From Aquatica leii (taxonomy: Eukaryota; Arthropoda; Insecta; Coleoptera; Lampyridae): DNA of 64,000 nucleotides. The notes beneath the pieces were generated by a model. The model saw nothing but the letters and a program-made list of their open reading frames with translations, searched no databases and was not told the DNA's origin. This document shows positions 1 through 12,481 of the stretch, in pieces. The stretch spans positions 106,721,529-106,785,528 of the forward strand of contig CM069432.1 of assembly GCA_035610365.1 (NCBI GenBank), in the 5' to 3' direction. Each line of letters begins with the position of its first letter. The stretch's first letter is position 1. Position numbers and translations under genes: made by a program.

Positions 1-784
1 GGGTATAACGACTCAAGCATACAGCAAGGCGGGTTAAAAAACTTTGTAAACCCACTAAGCTTGGGAAGACCTTTAAACAAATTTCTATTTTCCCACTCCC
101 TTTTTGAAACAAAATTCAACTTTGACTTTAACCAATAAATCAAAATCATGTCCCAAAGTTAAACTGGTTGACCTAACGCCCTTAAGGCACTAATTGACTT
201 ATTATAAGTATTCGCAAATTGTCTTAAAGCCGTTGAACTTTCTTTTGACAAATTAGGCAACTCAAAAAAAGATTCTAGATGCTTATTAATTATTAAATGA
301 CTGAACAAGTTCCAATGCTTCACCTTTTAGTGAAGATAATAAATGATGTTTGTCAATGAGACATCATTGTTAATTAAAGGATCGAAAGTTTCGTAAAAAT
401 AAGTGTAATCGCTATAAGAACCGCTGAACGTAGGTAAATTTATTATTAGTTAATTATATAAAATGACAGATATATTTGTTTCCAAACTGAACGCACCCGT
501 ACCGTTTATCGTATCAGTATTAATATTTGTTGATTATTCTTCAAATTCATCCTTGTAACTTGCCTGCGTGTATCTAATCTCTCGATTTCAGCCTGACAAT
601 TGTCAAATTCCTTCATTACATTTTCTGTGTATTGTAATCGCTTATTTAATTTAGCAAAATTTTTTGTAACCGTAAACTTACTATCCAAAAATGTCTGAAA
701 ACGTGTGACCTTGGCCTTGATTACGCTGCGAATTTGTGTCAATACGTGTAAAGCTTTAACAGCTGTGCTTGAAGTCAATGCCAT
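1..784 (-). pseudogene. BEL/Pao retrotransposon gag remnant (DUF1759-like)
   Basis: Reading the minus strand from 784 down, an intact stretch of 92 codons (784-506) opens with a helical, lysine-rich N-terminus. Below about 440 the frame shows LPTFSGSYSDY, then NKHLESFFELPN, STALRQFANTYNKS, ISALRALGQPV and, at the window edge, KSKLNFVSKREWEN and LPKLSGFTKF. This order of motifs is that of the DUF1759 gag-like domain at the start of BEL/Pao polyproteins. Several stop codons and a missing middle segment (between the YETFDPL and NKHLES motifs) show that it is dead. The protease, reverse transcriptase and integrase would lie left of the window. Family call is from motif order; no LTR could be delimited on the 5' side (right of 784). 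Confidence 0.75.
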
Positions 785-3700
785 TATAAATTAATAATTA
801 TAGAAATATTCGAATGAAGCTAAGGTACAATAAGGACGCTGATAAATAAAAGGATGAGCAAACCTGATATCAATGATCGCCCACACCGCTCGCCGTGTAA
901 TTCTTCCACACGTGCATGCATCCAATGCCAACGTTCCTTATCCTTTGTTTCGGTAGCAATGTATTTAATAAATCGGAATCAAAATCTAGCAATGAAATCC
1001 GCTTCGAATACGACCATGTTGTTTACCATGATAGGATCGAATTCCTGGTATTAAAATAATTGATTAAACCAAAAAAGTGGACTGTATTTTCGTATGTACA
1101 TACATCATTTGCGGCCATACATATATAATTTTTTTGGCGCAGCCTCTCTCGCTATCGGCGCTAAGTTGAATTCAAAAATACAATACATCCTAACAGCATC
1201 CGACAAAATATATAACTACTTTAGAAGAAGTTTTTGTATTTTTTAGAGTGAAAAAGAAAGTGTCGATAAAAGTTCAAAACATGATAGACTCACGAGAAAA
1301 ATCCAAATTAAAGACATATATTATTTTGTAGCAAATGTCTACCGCTCTTAAGAAGCTGGTAAAAATGTATTTAATGTCATCAAAATAGATATATATTTCT
1401 ATTATTGTTGTAATGTCCTCACTTGAGCACAAGACTAATGGTTGAATATTTTGCTTGATAGTCTTAAGGTGGCGAACGTGATCGTCAATTTCTTGAACAC
1501 ATTTACCAATAAAAACAAAAAAAATTTGAGAATCGTTAGTTGTGTATCGGGCCGTGTTTTTATTTCGCGTCGTTGAATCTTTTGATACAGTTTTTTGAGT
1601 CAGTACTAAATACCCATGCAGAGCCCATATTATGATGGCATCTCGACTATCTGCGAACAGAATTTAATAATAGATAAACTTTGCTTTTTAAATCTACAAA
1701 TTTACTTTCAGATATAGCTGTTCTTTTCTAACTTCATCTAACAGGCTTCGAATGTTCTTATCTTTAAACATATTAGTGGTAAAGAGAAACGAAACAAAAC
1801 GGTCAAAGCAAGTCGGCCATGTAACTACACGTTTTAGCAAAGCTTGGCAAATTCCCACAAAAGTTGGTGCGCGTCAAAGAAACAACAGCAACTTCTTTTT
1901 AAAGGTACTACAATATTTAAATATATTAGGTTGTTTTTCGACCTTATGTAAAATTTAATTAACACTTATTATATATAAAACCCGTTAAGTTCAAAATCGT
2001 CGTAAATCAAGATTTTTGAAAAACAATTGATTAAACAACTAGCCACGACGCAAGCCACGACGTACCCTTTAAAACCGTTAAGAAAACCATTAATTATATG
2101 CTTTTTATGGTGTATTAAAACATTTACTTTACAAACTATTAGACAATTTTGTATACCGACAACCATTTTTAAACGCGTAATTGAAATAGTTATAACTTAT
2201 AAGTAATTTCTGGTGTAGGTACTTACCTTAGAGTAAAGACACTATGGACACTATTCCGCACTATTCACTATAATCACTATTGCAAGTCAAAACGCAAACT
2301 CTTAAATAACAAGTACTGAAGTTTATTTGTTGTGACTCAATTGCACTCAGTGATGCAAACTGAAAGAAACTGCAATCGGTGGAGGTTTTCGCGTCCTAAC
2401 TTGAAAATGCACGTTGTTGGTTTAACGAACATTTTTATACGATTAATAACACCTTTCATTACCTAATTATCACTTACGTTGATGTTATAAATCCCTTCAA
2501 CCCTAGAACCTAATTATTACGCCAATAAATATCTGTCATAAATGAATAACCCGATACTCTAAAGTAATTCTGTAGATTATTGAGACTTTTTGCTAAAATT
2601 AATAAATAAGTTTATTGTTATAATAATTGACTCAATAAAAATGTTTATTAAATAGACAAACAATTTAATGTAATGAATGAATAGGTATACATAAAATTAT
2701 GCTCAATGACAATTACTTTTTAATAAACCAATAATTGTTTTAATTATTTCTATTATAAGTTAATTAAAAAAAAGATATTTTTATTTAATTCTATTAACGA
2801 ATCTTTCGTTATATCAAATTAATGACAATCAACAAACGCCGTTTATTGATATTACGAACGATATTTTTTTCAGTATTGCTTACATTTGACAAATATTAAT
2901 CATAATAATTAATAATGACAGATAGTAAAAAGAAATCAAGAAGTGGAAATTGGCTTAAAGAAGATAAAGTTTGCATCAATTTGAATGTGTTCAAAATAAC
3001 TTATTTAGTTTTAGCATCTATTTCAAGAAAGAAAGAAAGAATCAGAATAATTGAAAACCAAAATACTGACACTAACATGTAAAAGAAAATGCTGACATAG
3101 TTTGTTGTTTAGATAATTTTGCAAATTTGGTGTGATTAATTACAATTCGAATTTTGAATAACTTTTTAAAAACATTAGTAGTAGTAGTAGTAATTATTTT
3201 AAGTAAATTTGTGAATGTAAAGTAAAAAAGAACGGACGATGTGTAATAACGGCACTATCGAAAGAAGTTTGTTATTGCATAAAATACGTCTTTCTTGAAT
3301 GTGAACTACTTATTTTTTTAAAATGCTAATAAAAAATTATTAAATTAAATTATTTAAATCAATGAATTCATGTAGAATTACCTTTTATACCTAAAAGAAA
3401 TCAGTAGAATTCTCTTTCCAATCGTATGGCGCTTGACTTAATATCTAACTTAGGTATATTTTATAGACCGACAAGATTGACACATTACAAAATGGAGTAC
3501 ATCGACTTCCTTAGAATTTTATGTTATAGCAGTATCAAACCTAATACCGATACAGGTGGAAAAGATTGCTACTGCAACTTTCGCCCTCTATCCATTTACT
3601 TCTGTACCCAAATTTATTTTTACATTGATACTTATAAAATTTTGTCAACCTTCACTGTAAGCAAGACTATGAGGTATAAATTTTTAACAGAACGAAACTA

Positions 3701-4009
3701 AAAACGGTGACATTTTCTTACAGCTGAAGTAAAAGTAATTCATAAAAAAGTTCCGTAACAAATTTAAACTAAAAGATAAATGTTAATAAAAGTATCCATA
3801 AATTAACGTTAAGAAGGGAAAAAGATTGAGTTGCTAAAAAACGGAAACTTAAAACATTATACAAAAAAATTGGAATTTTAAATCTTAAGGATTTTCTAAG
3901 ATATTTAAAAATCTACTATAAACTTATAATATCTAAATTCGTTAACGATTTTAAAAACTGCATTATAAAAAACAACATAACGAAAATTTAATAGTAATTT
4001 ACGTAAGAA
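785..4009. other. AT-rich stretch, no gene recognised
   Basis: No convincing coding sequence is visible on either strand. Minus-strand sequence just right of 784 could be the 5' leader of the BEL/Pao remnant, but no LTR boundary or primer-binding site could be fixed. A short (GTA)n run lies at about 3176-3192. Open frames here (1752-1958, 1969-2166, 3426-3701) have no recognisable domain and the composition of random AT-rich DNA. Confidence 0.4.
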
Positions 4010-4123
4010 GCGTCTTAGCATAACGAACGCTAATGTGACGTGAGTTCGCACGGCCGAGCGTTACATGTGAGTGAGTTATGCTATGAAATTTTCGACGAGA
4101 GTAACGTACATTATTTTTTGTTT

Positions 4124-4251
4124 TGCCTCTTGTAATAGTAGATTACATACCGAGGCAAAAAGTATTCCATTTCTGTCGAGAGAACTATAGTTTACCGAGA
4201 GGCATAGCCTCGAGGTGAACTAGTTCTCGAGACAAATGGAACACTTTTGCC
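4124..4251. repeat. Pair of strong palindromes (hairpins)
   Basis: Positions 4154-4251 form one near-perfect 98-bp palindrome with arms of about 45 bp: the left arm begins GGCAAAAAGTATTCCATT, the right arm ends AATGGAACACTTTTGCC, and the centre is AGGCATAGCCT. Overlapping its left side, 4124-4157 is a smaller hairpin, TGCCTCTTGTAAT against ATTACATACCGAGGCA. A weaker inverted pair, GCATAAC with GTTATGC, lies just upstream at about 4018-4082. Such structures are typical of foldback MITEs; no target duplication was found, so the class is unknown. Confidence 0.7.
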
Positions 4252-4261
4252 AAGGTTTGTA

Positions 4262-6700
4262 TACAATTTTATTCACAATCAGCCATTAAATAAAATAAAT
4301 AACATAAAACTAATAAAAAATGAATTAAAAGCTACTTCCAAAATATTATCGTTTATTTCGGTAAAATATTAACACATAGTAGGCACTTCACAATTATTGA
4401 CATATACGTATTTAATTTATGATTGTCATTTTATAAAATTAGTTAAAACAAAACAGAAACAAATTACAGGTTCGGAAAGTGTACATTACTGACCGTGAGG
4501 TTTCATAACATACTCGTTTTGTTTAACCTTGGAAACCGCTCACTTACCAACCTTTAAGAGGTTCGGAAAACTGTACGTTACTAACTGAGTGTGAATAAAA
4601 TTATATATTCAAAAAAAAAAAGAAGCATTAGAAATATAATGTTGGTACTGCAATTATTACTAAATCTTTCAAATTTGACATTATCTTTAATATCATTTTT
4701 TTCAATTCCAACTAAACTTTAAAAGTTTTTTAACGACTTTTAAACCTGTCGTTCTAATATAATATTTAACTTTGAACACTTAGTTTTATATGGATTTTTT
4801 GTTTTCATTTTGCCACACTAGAGCTTTTTTCGCCCATTACGTAACTACACTAGCGAACGAATATTGACGTTTGCGACGTTACTTTTAATTAAAACAAGTA
4901 TAACTTTATCAAAAATAAACCGACAAATTTAATACAGTGGTAACAACCGCTTGTCGTAAGAGGCGACTAATCAACAGTTTCCATTCTTCTTCCTTCTGCT
5001 ATCTTGTCTTTTCTTCTTTTTATATTACTGTAGTTTGTGGCTAGGTGCTATCGCTTGGTGTTTAACTTTGGTTTAATTTCCTTTTTTTTAAAGTTTCGTT
5101 TCGTTTTTCGTTTTCAGACTTTGCGAGTTTGCGAGGTTTGTAGATTTAGTTTTCGTTTTATTGTAAATTTAGTTTAGTTGTCGAGTTACATTGTCGTGTT
5201 TGTTTTGACCTTTGCAGCGGTTAATTTGAGGGTTTGTTTGTGGTAAAGTGTCTTTGGTTGATTGTTGTTTGGTTGTAAGATTGAGATCTTGTGAAATATG
5301 ATGTGTCTTTTACCTTATAACTGTCCAATGCATCGTGTCGAGCCTGAAATCCTAAATTTTCAGCTTGTTGCATTTTACCGATTTTATTTATTTTATTGCC
5401 AGATTTGACGCTTTTATTTTCCATTCGTTTTTTATACTTTTTTATGTTAAACGATTTTTTTTGCTAACGCGTTTTTGCATATTTTAACTTTGGTTATTGA
5501 GAGTTCTTGGCCGCAGGCCCGTGACACGAGATAATATTCTTTTGTAACCACCGCCGGTACGGCACCTTCTTTTCTTTTTTTCCATTTCCCTCTTTTCTCA
5601 TTTTGCCTAGGTTTACTGTTTCGTTCAGAAGTGTCTCGTTCGTTGTTCTGATCAGTTTTAGCGACTACTGCTATAATCTGGTACCGTTGTAGAAGGTTGG
5701 GGTTTATTTGGTCGAATCTCAACGGTAGGAATTTTTATTGTTCAAAACACTTATAGGGAGCTTGATTCGAAGGCTTGTATAACGAAACGACGAAACGCTC
5801 ATATGAAACAAATCTGGAACTTGCGGTGGTGCCCCATTTCACTTAATTTTTTGTGTTTTTCGGATGCAATGTTTATTATTATTAAACAAGATATTCCTTA
5901 TGATTTGTTTTATGTTTTAAAAATATAATAAATCTTAATTTCACTCAGCAGAGTTAAAAAATAATTATAGTAATTGCAGAATCAGATCCGTGAGAGCTTT
6001 CGCCTTGTACGCTGCAAAAACGGTACTGAAAATTGCACATAAACATATTTATAGAACCTAACATTTGCTGCAAATAAGTCCGCGGGAGGGTATAATTATA
6101 TCTAATGGTTTAAAAGTTACAGAACTTTAATGTAATGTAAGACATTATCTGGTAACTTTGCACACTTGTATCTTCTAAACTATAGAAGGTAATTGTACCT
6201 TTCCGCGGAATTTTTTATAGTAAATTTTGTCATGCAGGATGGTTTACAAGAAAAACAACTCCAGATATTACCACACTGACAAAGGTACCCTTACCGCGGT
6301 GGTCACCAAAGTCAACTAGACCGAAACACACATGTTCGACTAAACCGATAATTTATGTTCAAATTTTAAAATGCGTAAACGATGTTGTAATTTAATAAAT
6401 CTGATTTATAAAGTTTTATAATAAAAACTATCAGTTATGACTAGTTTGAGTCATAAACGATTTTACTGTAAAGTTATCAGCATAGAACGAAAGTATGTAA
6501 AATAAAATTTAAGTTAATTTTGAATGTTGAAATTGTATTAACAGTCAGGCAATTGTAAAAATTATTACTGTTATTAGCGTTATAAATCTGTTAAGATTAG
6601 AGAAAAGAATCATGTTAAAGTAAAGTTCATCTCTTTAATCCTTTTTTATAATCAGTAGCGCATTTGTTTAATATTAATGGGAAAAAAAATAGTAGCATCG
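4262..6700. other. Non-coding AT-rich stretch, possible TE debris
   Basis: Minus-strand frames at 5221-5424 and 5447-5722 are lysine/asparagine-rich, and the plus-strand motif CGCTTGTCGTAAGAGGCGAC at 4948 onward resembles sequence that recurs in insect retroelements. No domain could be assigned, so these are not called as genes. Nothing else is recognised. Confidence 0.3.
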
Positions 6701-6701
6701 G

Positions 6702-7384
6702 TAAATTTCACTGATCTCTATAATAAATATAGGATTAGACTGCGCAGAAGACAGCGCCACACAAGACTAAGATTAGAACTAAATTAAACGAATTTTACTT
6801 TACAACAGTTTTCAAGACAAAAAATTTTTTTATGATAATTTATTTTGTTGAAGGTAAATAATTCAAAGAGTTTTATGAAACTGCATACGGAATTGCATAA
6901 AACTGCATAAATTTTATAAAATTTAATGGCTTTAATCAAATTTTAGTTAGTTTCAATAAGATTATACAAAAAACAACACAGGTAAACAGTCATTTTAACT
7001 CGTTTAAGAATTAATCACACATGCTTAACCCACTCGTAGATTTAACGGTCGAACTCATGCCAGAATTGAGAAAAATTCAAAAAAATTAAAAAACGTAACA
7101 CATATTGAAATAAGAATCCAAAGCACATATTACTACTACTACTACTGATGCGTCCAAACAATTTTCTAAATATTTTTAAACATACTAACCTATTTGGAAA
7201 CTATATTACAAAAATACTAATATTTATGACAATTGCACTTACAATTAAAATGTCATAAAAAAGTATGGTTAGACCTACATTTTAGTTCCTGTCTTAGTAA
7301 TGAGTGGCGCTGATGATTTCGCTGCGTCAATGTCAGACTACACTATCAGCTATCCATATTATTATAGAGATCAGTAGTAAATTT
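6702..7384. mobile_element. Inverted-repeat element (MITE-like), unclassified
   Basis: The left end (6702-6781) carries AAATTTCACTGATCTCTATA followed by ATTAGACTGCGCAGAAGACAG and a CGCCAC/AAGACTAA segment. The right end (7283-7385), read on the minus strand, repeats AAATTTACTACTGATCTC, then a GTCTGACATTGACGCAGC segment and CAGCGCCACTCATTACTAAG. The inverted match spans roughly 80 bp with indels. The interior has no transposase and a short (TAC)n run at 7131-7146. It is probably a nonautonomous DNA transposon; the superfamily is not clear. Confidence 0.5.
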
Positions 7385-7385
7385 T

Positions 7386-9625
7386 TATTCCATTTGTAGC
7401 ATGCAGCGCCGCCCAATAACAAAACGTAGTAACATTTTAAGGGTAGAAAGGGGCACAACGCCGTTTTTAACAGATTGAGTAAAAAAGCCAATTGGCAGAT
7501 ATAGTACTGAGAACGTTCGTGAACTTGCCCAATCAGAAAAAAACGTTTTAGGATATAAAGTCAAAATTGCGTACAAAGAAAGAGGAGAGTTTTAAATGAA
7601 GGTTTTAAAAACCCTGACTTGGTGCAAAAACGAAAAAAGTTGGTAAATTCCAGTAATGATTTTGTTTTGTTTTTTTTTAAAACCCGTGTCAACTAATTAG
7701 AGTGTGGTGAAACAATTGCCAGGAATCACGCGATATAAATTGTTTATCTAATCCGACCGTATTCTATCAAAATCTGTCAAAATTTCTGAAAGTTCCACTT
7801 TGGCTTTAAAATTAATTGTGTCCAGAGAAAATATTAAATTTTACATTTATCCGAATGCTTTTAACCGTATCTAAACCAGTAGAAAATGGCAGTTAGTGGA
7901 CGTGAAGCTCAATTTGTTCGACCTTTTCTTTAACATACTTGTGAGCGCAATATGACTATTTGAGCTTTACGAAGGTGATTTTTTGCCTTGAAAATAGTAT
8001 ATTGTGTCAAATAAAGTTCGAGGTTTTGAGATTTTGTTGCTTACGTTGTATTTCTTACCGTACATTGCTTGGAAAAAAGAACCTAAGCGTTACTAACACA
8101 ACCCAAATATTTCCTAATACCCGTTGCCTAAACAAAGCTTATATTTGAGAAAATAAATAAGTACGTCCATTCACGACATTAAAGCTTTACAACCAAAACA
8201 GTTAATTGAGCATTTTGTTAACTATTTGAAAAGATTAGCACAAAATACTCATTTTTGTGCTTCTCTAAAAAAATTTTCTATAAAAGATATACCCTCCAGT
8301 TTGCAATCAATTTCCACGAAACTATTACGTACTACTAAAACTATAAATGGGAAAAAACAGTCGGAAGTGTTTGGATTTAAAGTTTTTAATAGTAATTATG
8401 AAACCGGTCCATTTACATGCTATGATGTTTGTTCAAGAGCATGGATTTAAGATAACGCGATTGGGTTTTTCCTTAGATATTTCACTGGAAACTACGTTTT
8501 ATCAGCACGCAACAATTCTTAATAATAAGCGGTCTCGCTCATCATTTGTTATAACAAAAAATTCTTCATGTGTCATTGGTGTTGCTGATTCATCATCTTC
8601 CAGCGATGAAAAAAAAAATTTTTTGTTGATTATATTAAGGTTGAGTTGTTAGATTTTAACATTCATTGTAGTTTTAGATTTACTCTTATGAGAGTAATTT
8701 GACAAATCACTCTTCTATTAAGGGGGGTGTAACCGTTGTTTGATTTCTGAACGTATTCTTTCATAAAAGCCTTGCTATTTGGATTTGTTTTGTTTTCTTT
8801 CAGATCATTTAAATTATTTTGCATTCATTCAATAAAAGTTTTTCACATTTTTTGTTTCTTTTTTATTCTTTGGTGCATATATATGCACGTGAGTTATTTG
8901 AATCAAATTTATTGTCATATGTTTTGAATACATTTTAAAATTTATTAATTCCGCTAGTTATTAGTGTTTTGTTTCAAAGATTAAAATTGTATTTCTATAT
9001 TACCGTACGCTCGTTTGCTTTAGTAATTTTTATTTTGTTACCATTTGATGATTTTACGTTTGCGTTGTTTTATCTCTCTTATTTCTCTTTTTTTACCAGT
9101 TTGTACCCCTTCTTCTCATAAACTAATCGACTAAGACCTGCTGAATGACCTGCTGCTATCTGCAAAATCGAGGTTGCCATGTTGAAAACTTACTCATTTG
9201 TTATGAAGTAGGAGTTGAAACCTTTTCTCATACTTGTTTACCGTTTACCTGTTCAAAAAAGACTAATATCATAAACAATAACTACTGTTACAACACAAGT
9301 CAATGTCAAATAAAGTTAAACAATATCATGTTTTATATTTAACAAAATAAAAAAGTATGTATATTCAAATATTTATTTACTTTTGTAAAATATAAATCAA
9401 AAACATATAAATAGTTAATACATTGCAAATTAAATTTAAATTAATTTTAAATTACTGAAAGAATAATTTGAAGGATTCATTTTTTAAAAGAATTTTTGAC
9501 GGAGAATCCATTTGTATCACTCTGTTGCTTATTTTAGAGTCGGCACTTGACGCATTTGGCAGGTTCCGGTTCTAGTATCTTCAAAATATTAAAAAAAATT
9601 GCTTATTATTGCTTGTCCACTAATA
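7386..9625. other. No recognised gene
   Basis: Two overlapping plus-strand frames (8226-8450 and 8347-8652) end in a serine-rich segment followed by lysines, but match no family I recognise and have no splice or start context to support them. A perfect 16-bp palindrome GTGCATATATATGCAC lies at 8874-8889. The remainder is simple AT-rich sequence. Confidence 0.3.
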
Positions 9626-10955
9626 CAGTTGAGCTGAATAAACAAAGTCCCTGGAGAGGCGTGGCTGATGTCACTTTAATTCTAAAGGTACACCCAAATT
9701 AAAAAGTATGTTGCTGGGAAATTCAAATCGTTCATATGCTACCCATGTAGATAATCATTAGACTTTGTTAAAGTTTAAGGTTATTTCAGAAAAACACTTT
9801 ATAACTTTAATATTATTAAAATAAATTGTTATTACATATTTACTGTTCTAAAAGATTAGGTAGGGTATTACAAAATATAATAATTACATATTTCTAAAAG
9901 TAATTCTAAAAATTACTTATTTACATTGAAAAACACAATTATAAAAAATCAATCACCGTCACTTTCGTTTTCTCCATTACAACTTTTATCATCAGATGAT
10001 TCAGTGTTCATCATAAACGTCAGGTTTTCGACAGTTACATCCAGTCACATTTCTTGTACCAATAAGTGATTCACAAGTTGACTATGTTTATCCCAGTCCA
10101 ATGCAGTTATCTCAGAAAATGCATTTCTTACTAAGGCTTTTATCTCCAGACCACTCTGTGCAATATTATTCATAGTGATTTTATGTTTTGCTAAACTCCA
10201 TGCCAACTCAATTGGATTTAAGTCGTAATTGAAGATGGCAACGTAACACTATATGCCCGTGTTTTTTAAGGAGTTCGTTTACATATGTTTTCGTATAATT
10301 AAATTGTTTCACTAACACTTTACGCATTTCATTTGTTGTCATTACTCCATTATTTTTGAAGTATTGTGGAATACTAATTTTTTTCTTCGAGGCATATCTT
10401 AAAATTCCATTACTGCTTGTCATCGATTTACTACAGATTTTTTATAAATGTGGTTGATTTGCCCATAGCTACAGCAGCTAGTTTGGTTGCCTTCTCTAAA
10501 GGGAGAGTTTATCGAAAAACTTTACAACACTTTTTAATGGTTTCTTGCTTCGGAATGAATTTCATGTTGATAAATAACACCTGAAACAATACAGAAAGTA
10601 AGTAATGGAAAATCGCCATCAGAAATTAGCTGTTGTTCGTAGAATTAACACTGGAATTAAATACAGATTTTAAAGTAATGAATGAAGTTATGCTACAAAG
10701 ATTATACTTAAAAAATGTTATAAATACACTTACCTTGTTCAAATAACAGCGATTCAAAAAGTCTTGACAAAAACTAACTGAATAACAGGAGTTAAAGAAG
10801 TAAATAAACCCATCGCAATCAATGAATTTTGATTGTAATTTAATTTTTCAATCGGATGGTACTTGCTAATTGTGATTGGTTGAAACATTTACCGCTTCAA
10901 ATTTTTAAAGTTAGTTCACATATTTTCCGGGGACTTTGTTTACTTCGGCGCTCTG
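9626..10955 (-). mobile_element. Internally deleted Tc1/IS630-like transposon
   Basis: The element starts CAGTTGAGCTGAATAAACAA at 9626 and its right end on the minus strand reads CAGAGCGCCGAAGTAAACAA. The inverted ends share AAACAAAGTCCC(T/C)GGA, and both are flanked by TA (9624-9625 and 10956-10957), the target dinucleotide duplicated by Tc1/mariner-type transposases. The interior encodes only pieces of a transposase on the minus strand (see 9960-10510). At 1330 bp it is shorter than an autonomous element, so the middle of the gene has been lost. Boundaries are read directly; superfamily rests on the TA flanks and the DDE motif. Confidence 0.75.
9960..10510 (-). pseudogene. Broken Tc1/IS630-like transposase
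   Basis: At about 10505-10440 the minus strand reads EKATKLAAVAMGKSTTFIKN, the helix-turn-helix repeat region of the N-terminus. From 10423 it runs on through YFKNNGVMTTNEMRKVLVKQ to LLKKHGHIVLR. After a one-base frameshift at about 10245 comes NYDLNPIELAWSLAKHK, the C-terminal block in which the last catalytic residue (E of NPIELAW) sits, then an acidic tail rich in serine and aspartate near 9965. The first catalytic aspartates are missing, so the internal deletion removed the core. It is not functional. The layout matches IS630-type 'NPIELIW' transposases common in insects and hydrozoans. Confidence 0.75.
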
Positions 10956-11380
10956 TACCTTTGTTGAGTGAACTGGAGGTGTAAAAAGAAAAAATGTATT
11001 GGTCTTCAATAAATTTTCGTTTTCTTCCGTATATTTGAGATACTGCTACATTTGAGTATCTTAGGTTGATGTTTATATCAACAATTACAGCTTCTGTAAA
11101 AAATTAAACTAAATAAGCCCAGTAACTAAAAAAAATTTTAAATTGTTAGTATTTTAGAGATAAAGTTTTAAAAATGTACCTATTAGTATTTTCAAAATTA
11201 TTTGTATTGAAGTGCTTTCAGCGCGCTAATATATCATAACAAAATTTTGTTTATAATTTTTTTTTATTTTTTAAAAAACTAAGTATTTATTAGACATGGT
11301 GCTAAAAAAATCGGCCATAACATTTAAAAAAACAATATTTTTACTGGATATATGCAAACATTAGCAAAAAACATTTAAAG

Positions 11381-12473
11381 CAATGGCCAAAACGATTAAT
11401 TTAAATAAGATTGCAATCACGATAAATCGATTATTATGCAAAATAATAATCGCGATTATCGAGCGTCTGTACAATAACGATCGCAATCATGGATCGCTTA
11501 TAAAATAACAATTGCGGTTGTGGAAAAGAAATCAATACTTTTAATTATCGCAGAGCTCGAATAAACTTAATCAAAACAAATAAGACTAATATAAAACGAT
11601 TTTACCTATAATATTTACTTTAATAAATGTATAATAAACTTTAAGTATGCAAGTACTTTAAGGAAAATCGTAAAATTTTGTGTAAGTAGGTAAATAACCT
11701 CTTTGATATTTCCTTCATAAGAATTTTAAACCACATACAGATTTTTTAATAAAAAATAACATGCTAAATGCATTGAATTAATTCTTTTTGTTTGCATAAA
11801 TTTAACAATGAATTATCTTCAAATCGAATTAGAGAACTATATAAAATAGCTTCTCTTCTAGAAAAAATGTTTGTAAAATTTGTGTCACACATTTATCATT
11901 TTGAAAAAAATACCTAGCTTTCTATAAATCATAAATACACAGAAAGTTAAAAACAATAAGCATTAACTACAAATGATAATGCATATTTGAAAAGAATTGC
12001 AAAGGTATTTCTAATACGTAAATCTTATGTTAGAGACAAATATCAATATGAGTTATGACTAACTTTTCAACGTCATATAGAAATGTGTAATTTACGAAAA
12101 AACAACACTTTTATTTTTTAATACGTTGTTTATTAATGCTTTAAACTATTTGTTAGTAAATTTGCATCAAAATTAAAATACCATGTCATGTCGAAAAATG
12201 AGCATCACAGTGGTCTCTATTTTCTGTGAATTTGTGTAAATGATTTTTTCTTAAATCTAAATATTAACAAACTTTAATTAACTTATTGTTTAGAAACACT
12301 ATTAAATAATACTTAGGTATGTTTATTTTCAATACTGCAAACTATATGGCTAGATTTATGACTACCTTCACACAAACGATTTTTGATCAACAGTCAATTA
12401 CTAGTTAATTCTGAATACCATGATTGCGATCATCAATCGTGGAAAATAATAACGATCCCAATCACTGGCACTG
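11381..12473. mobile_element. hAT-like nonautonomous element with GATTGCGATC-type repeats
   Basis: Left end CAATGGCCAAAACGATTA (11381) is preceded by ATTTAAAG; right end CCAATCACTGGCACTG (to 12473) is followed by ATTTAAGG, an 8-bp direct repeat with one mismatch. The minus strand of the right end begins CAGTGCCAGTGATTGGGATC. Inside both ends are repeated short words (ATTGCGATC, GATCGTTATT, AATCGCGATTATCG at about 11410-11520 and 12419-12465). Short CA(G/A)TG ends, 8-bp duplication and subterminal repeats are the hallmark of hAT elements. No transposase is seen in the 1.1 kb interior. Confidence 0.5.
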
Positions 12474-12481
12474 ATTTAAGG

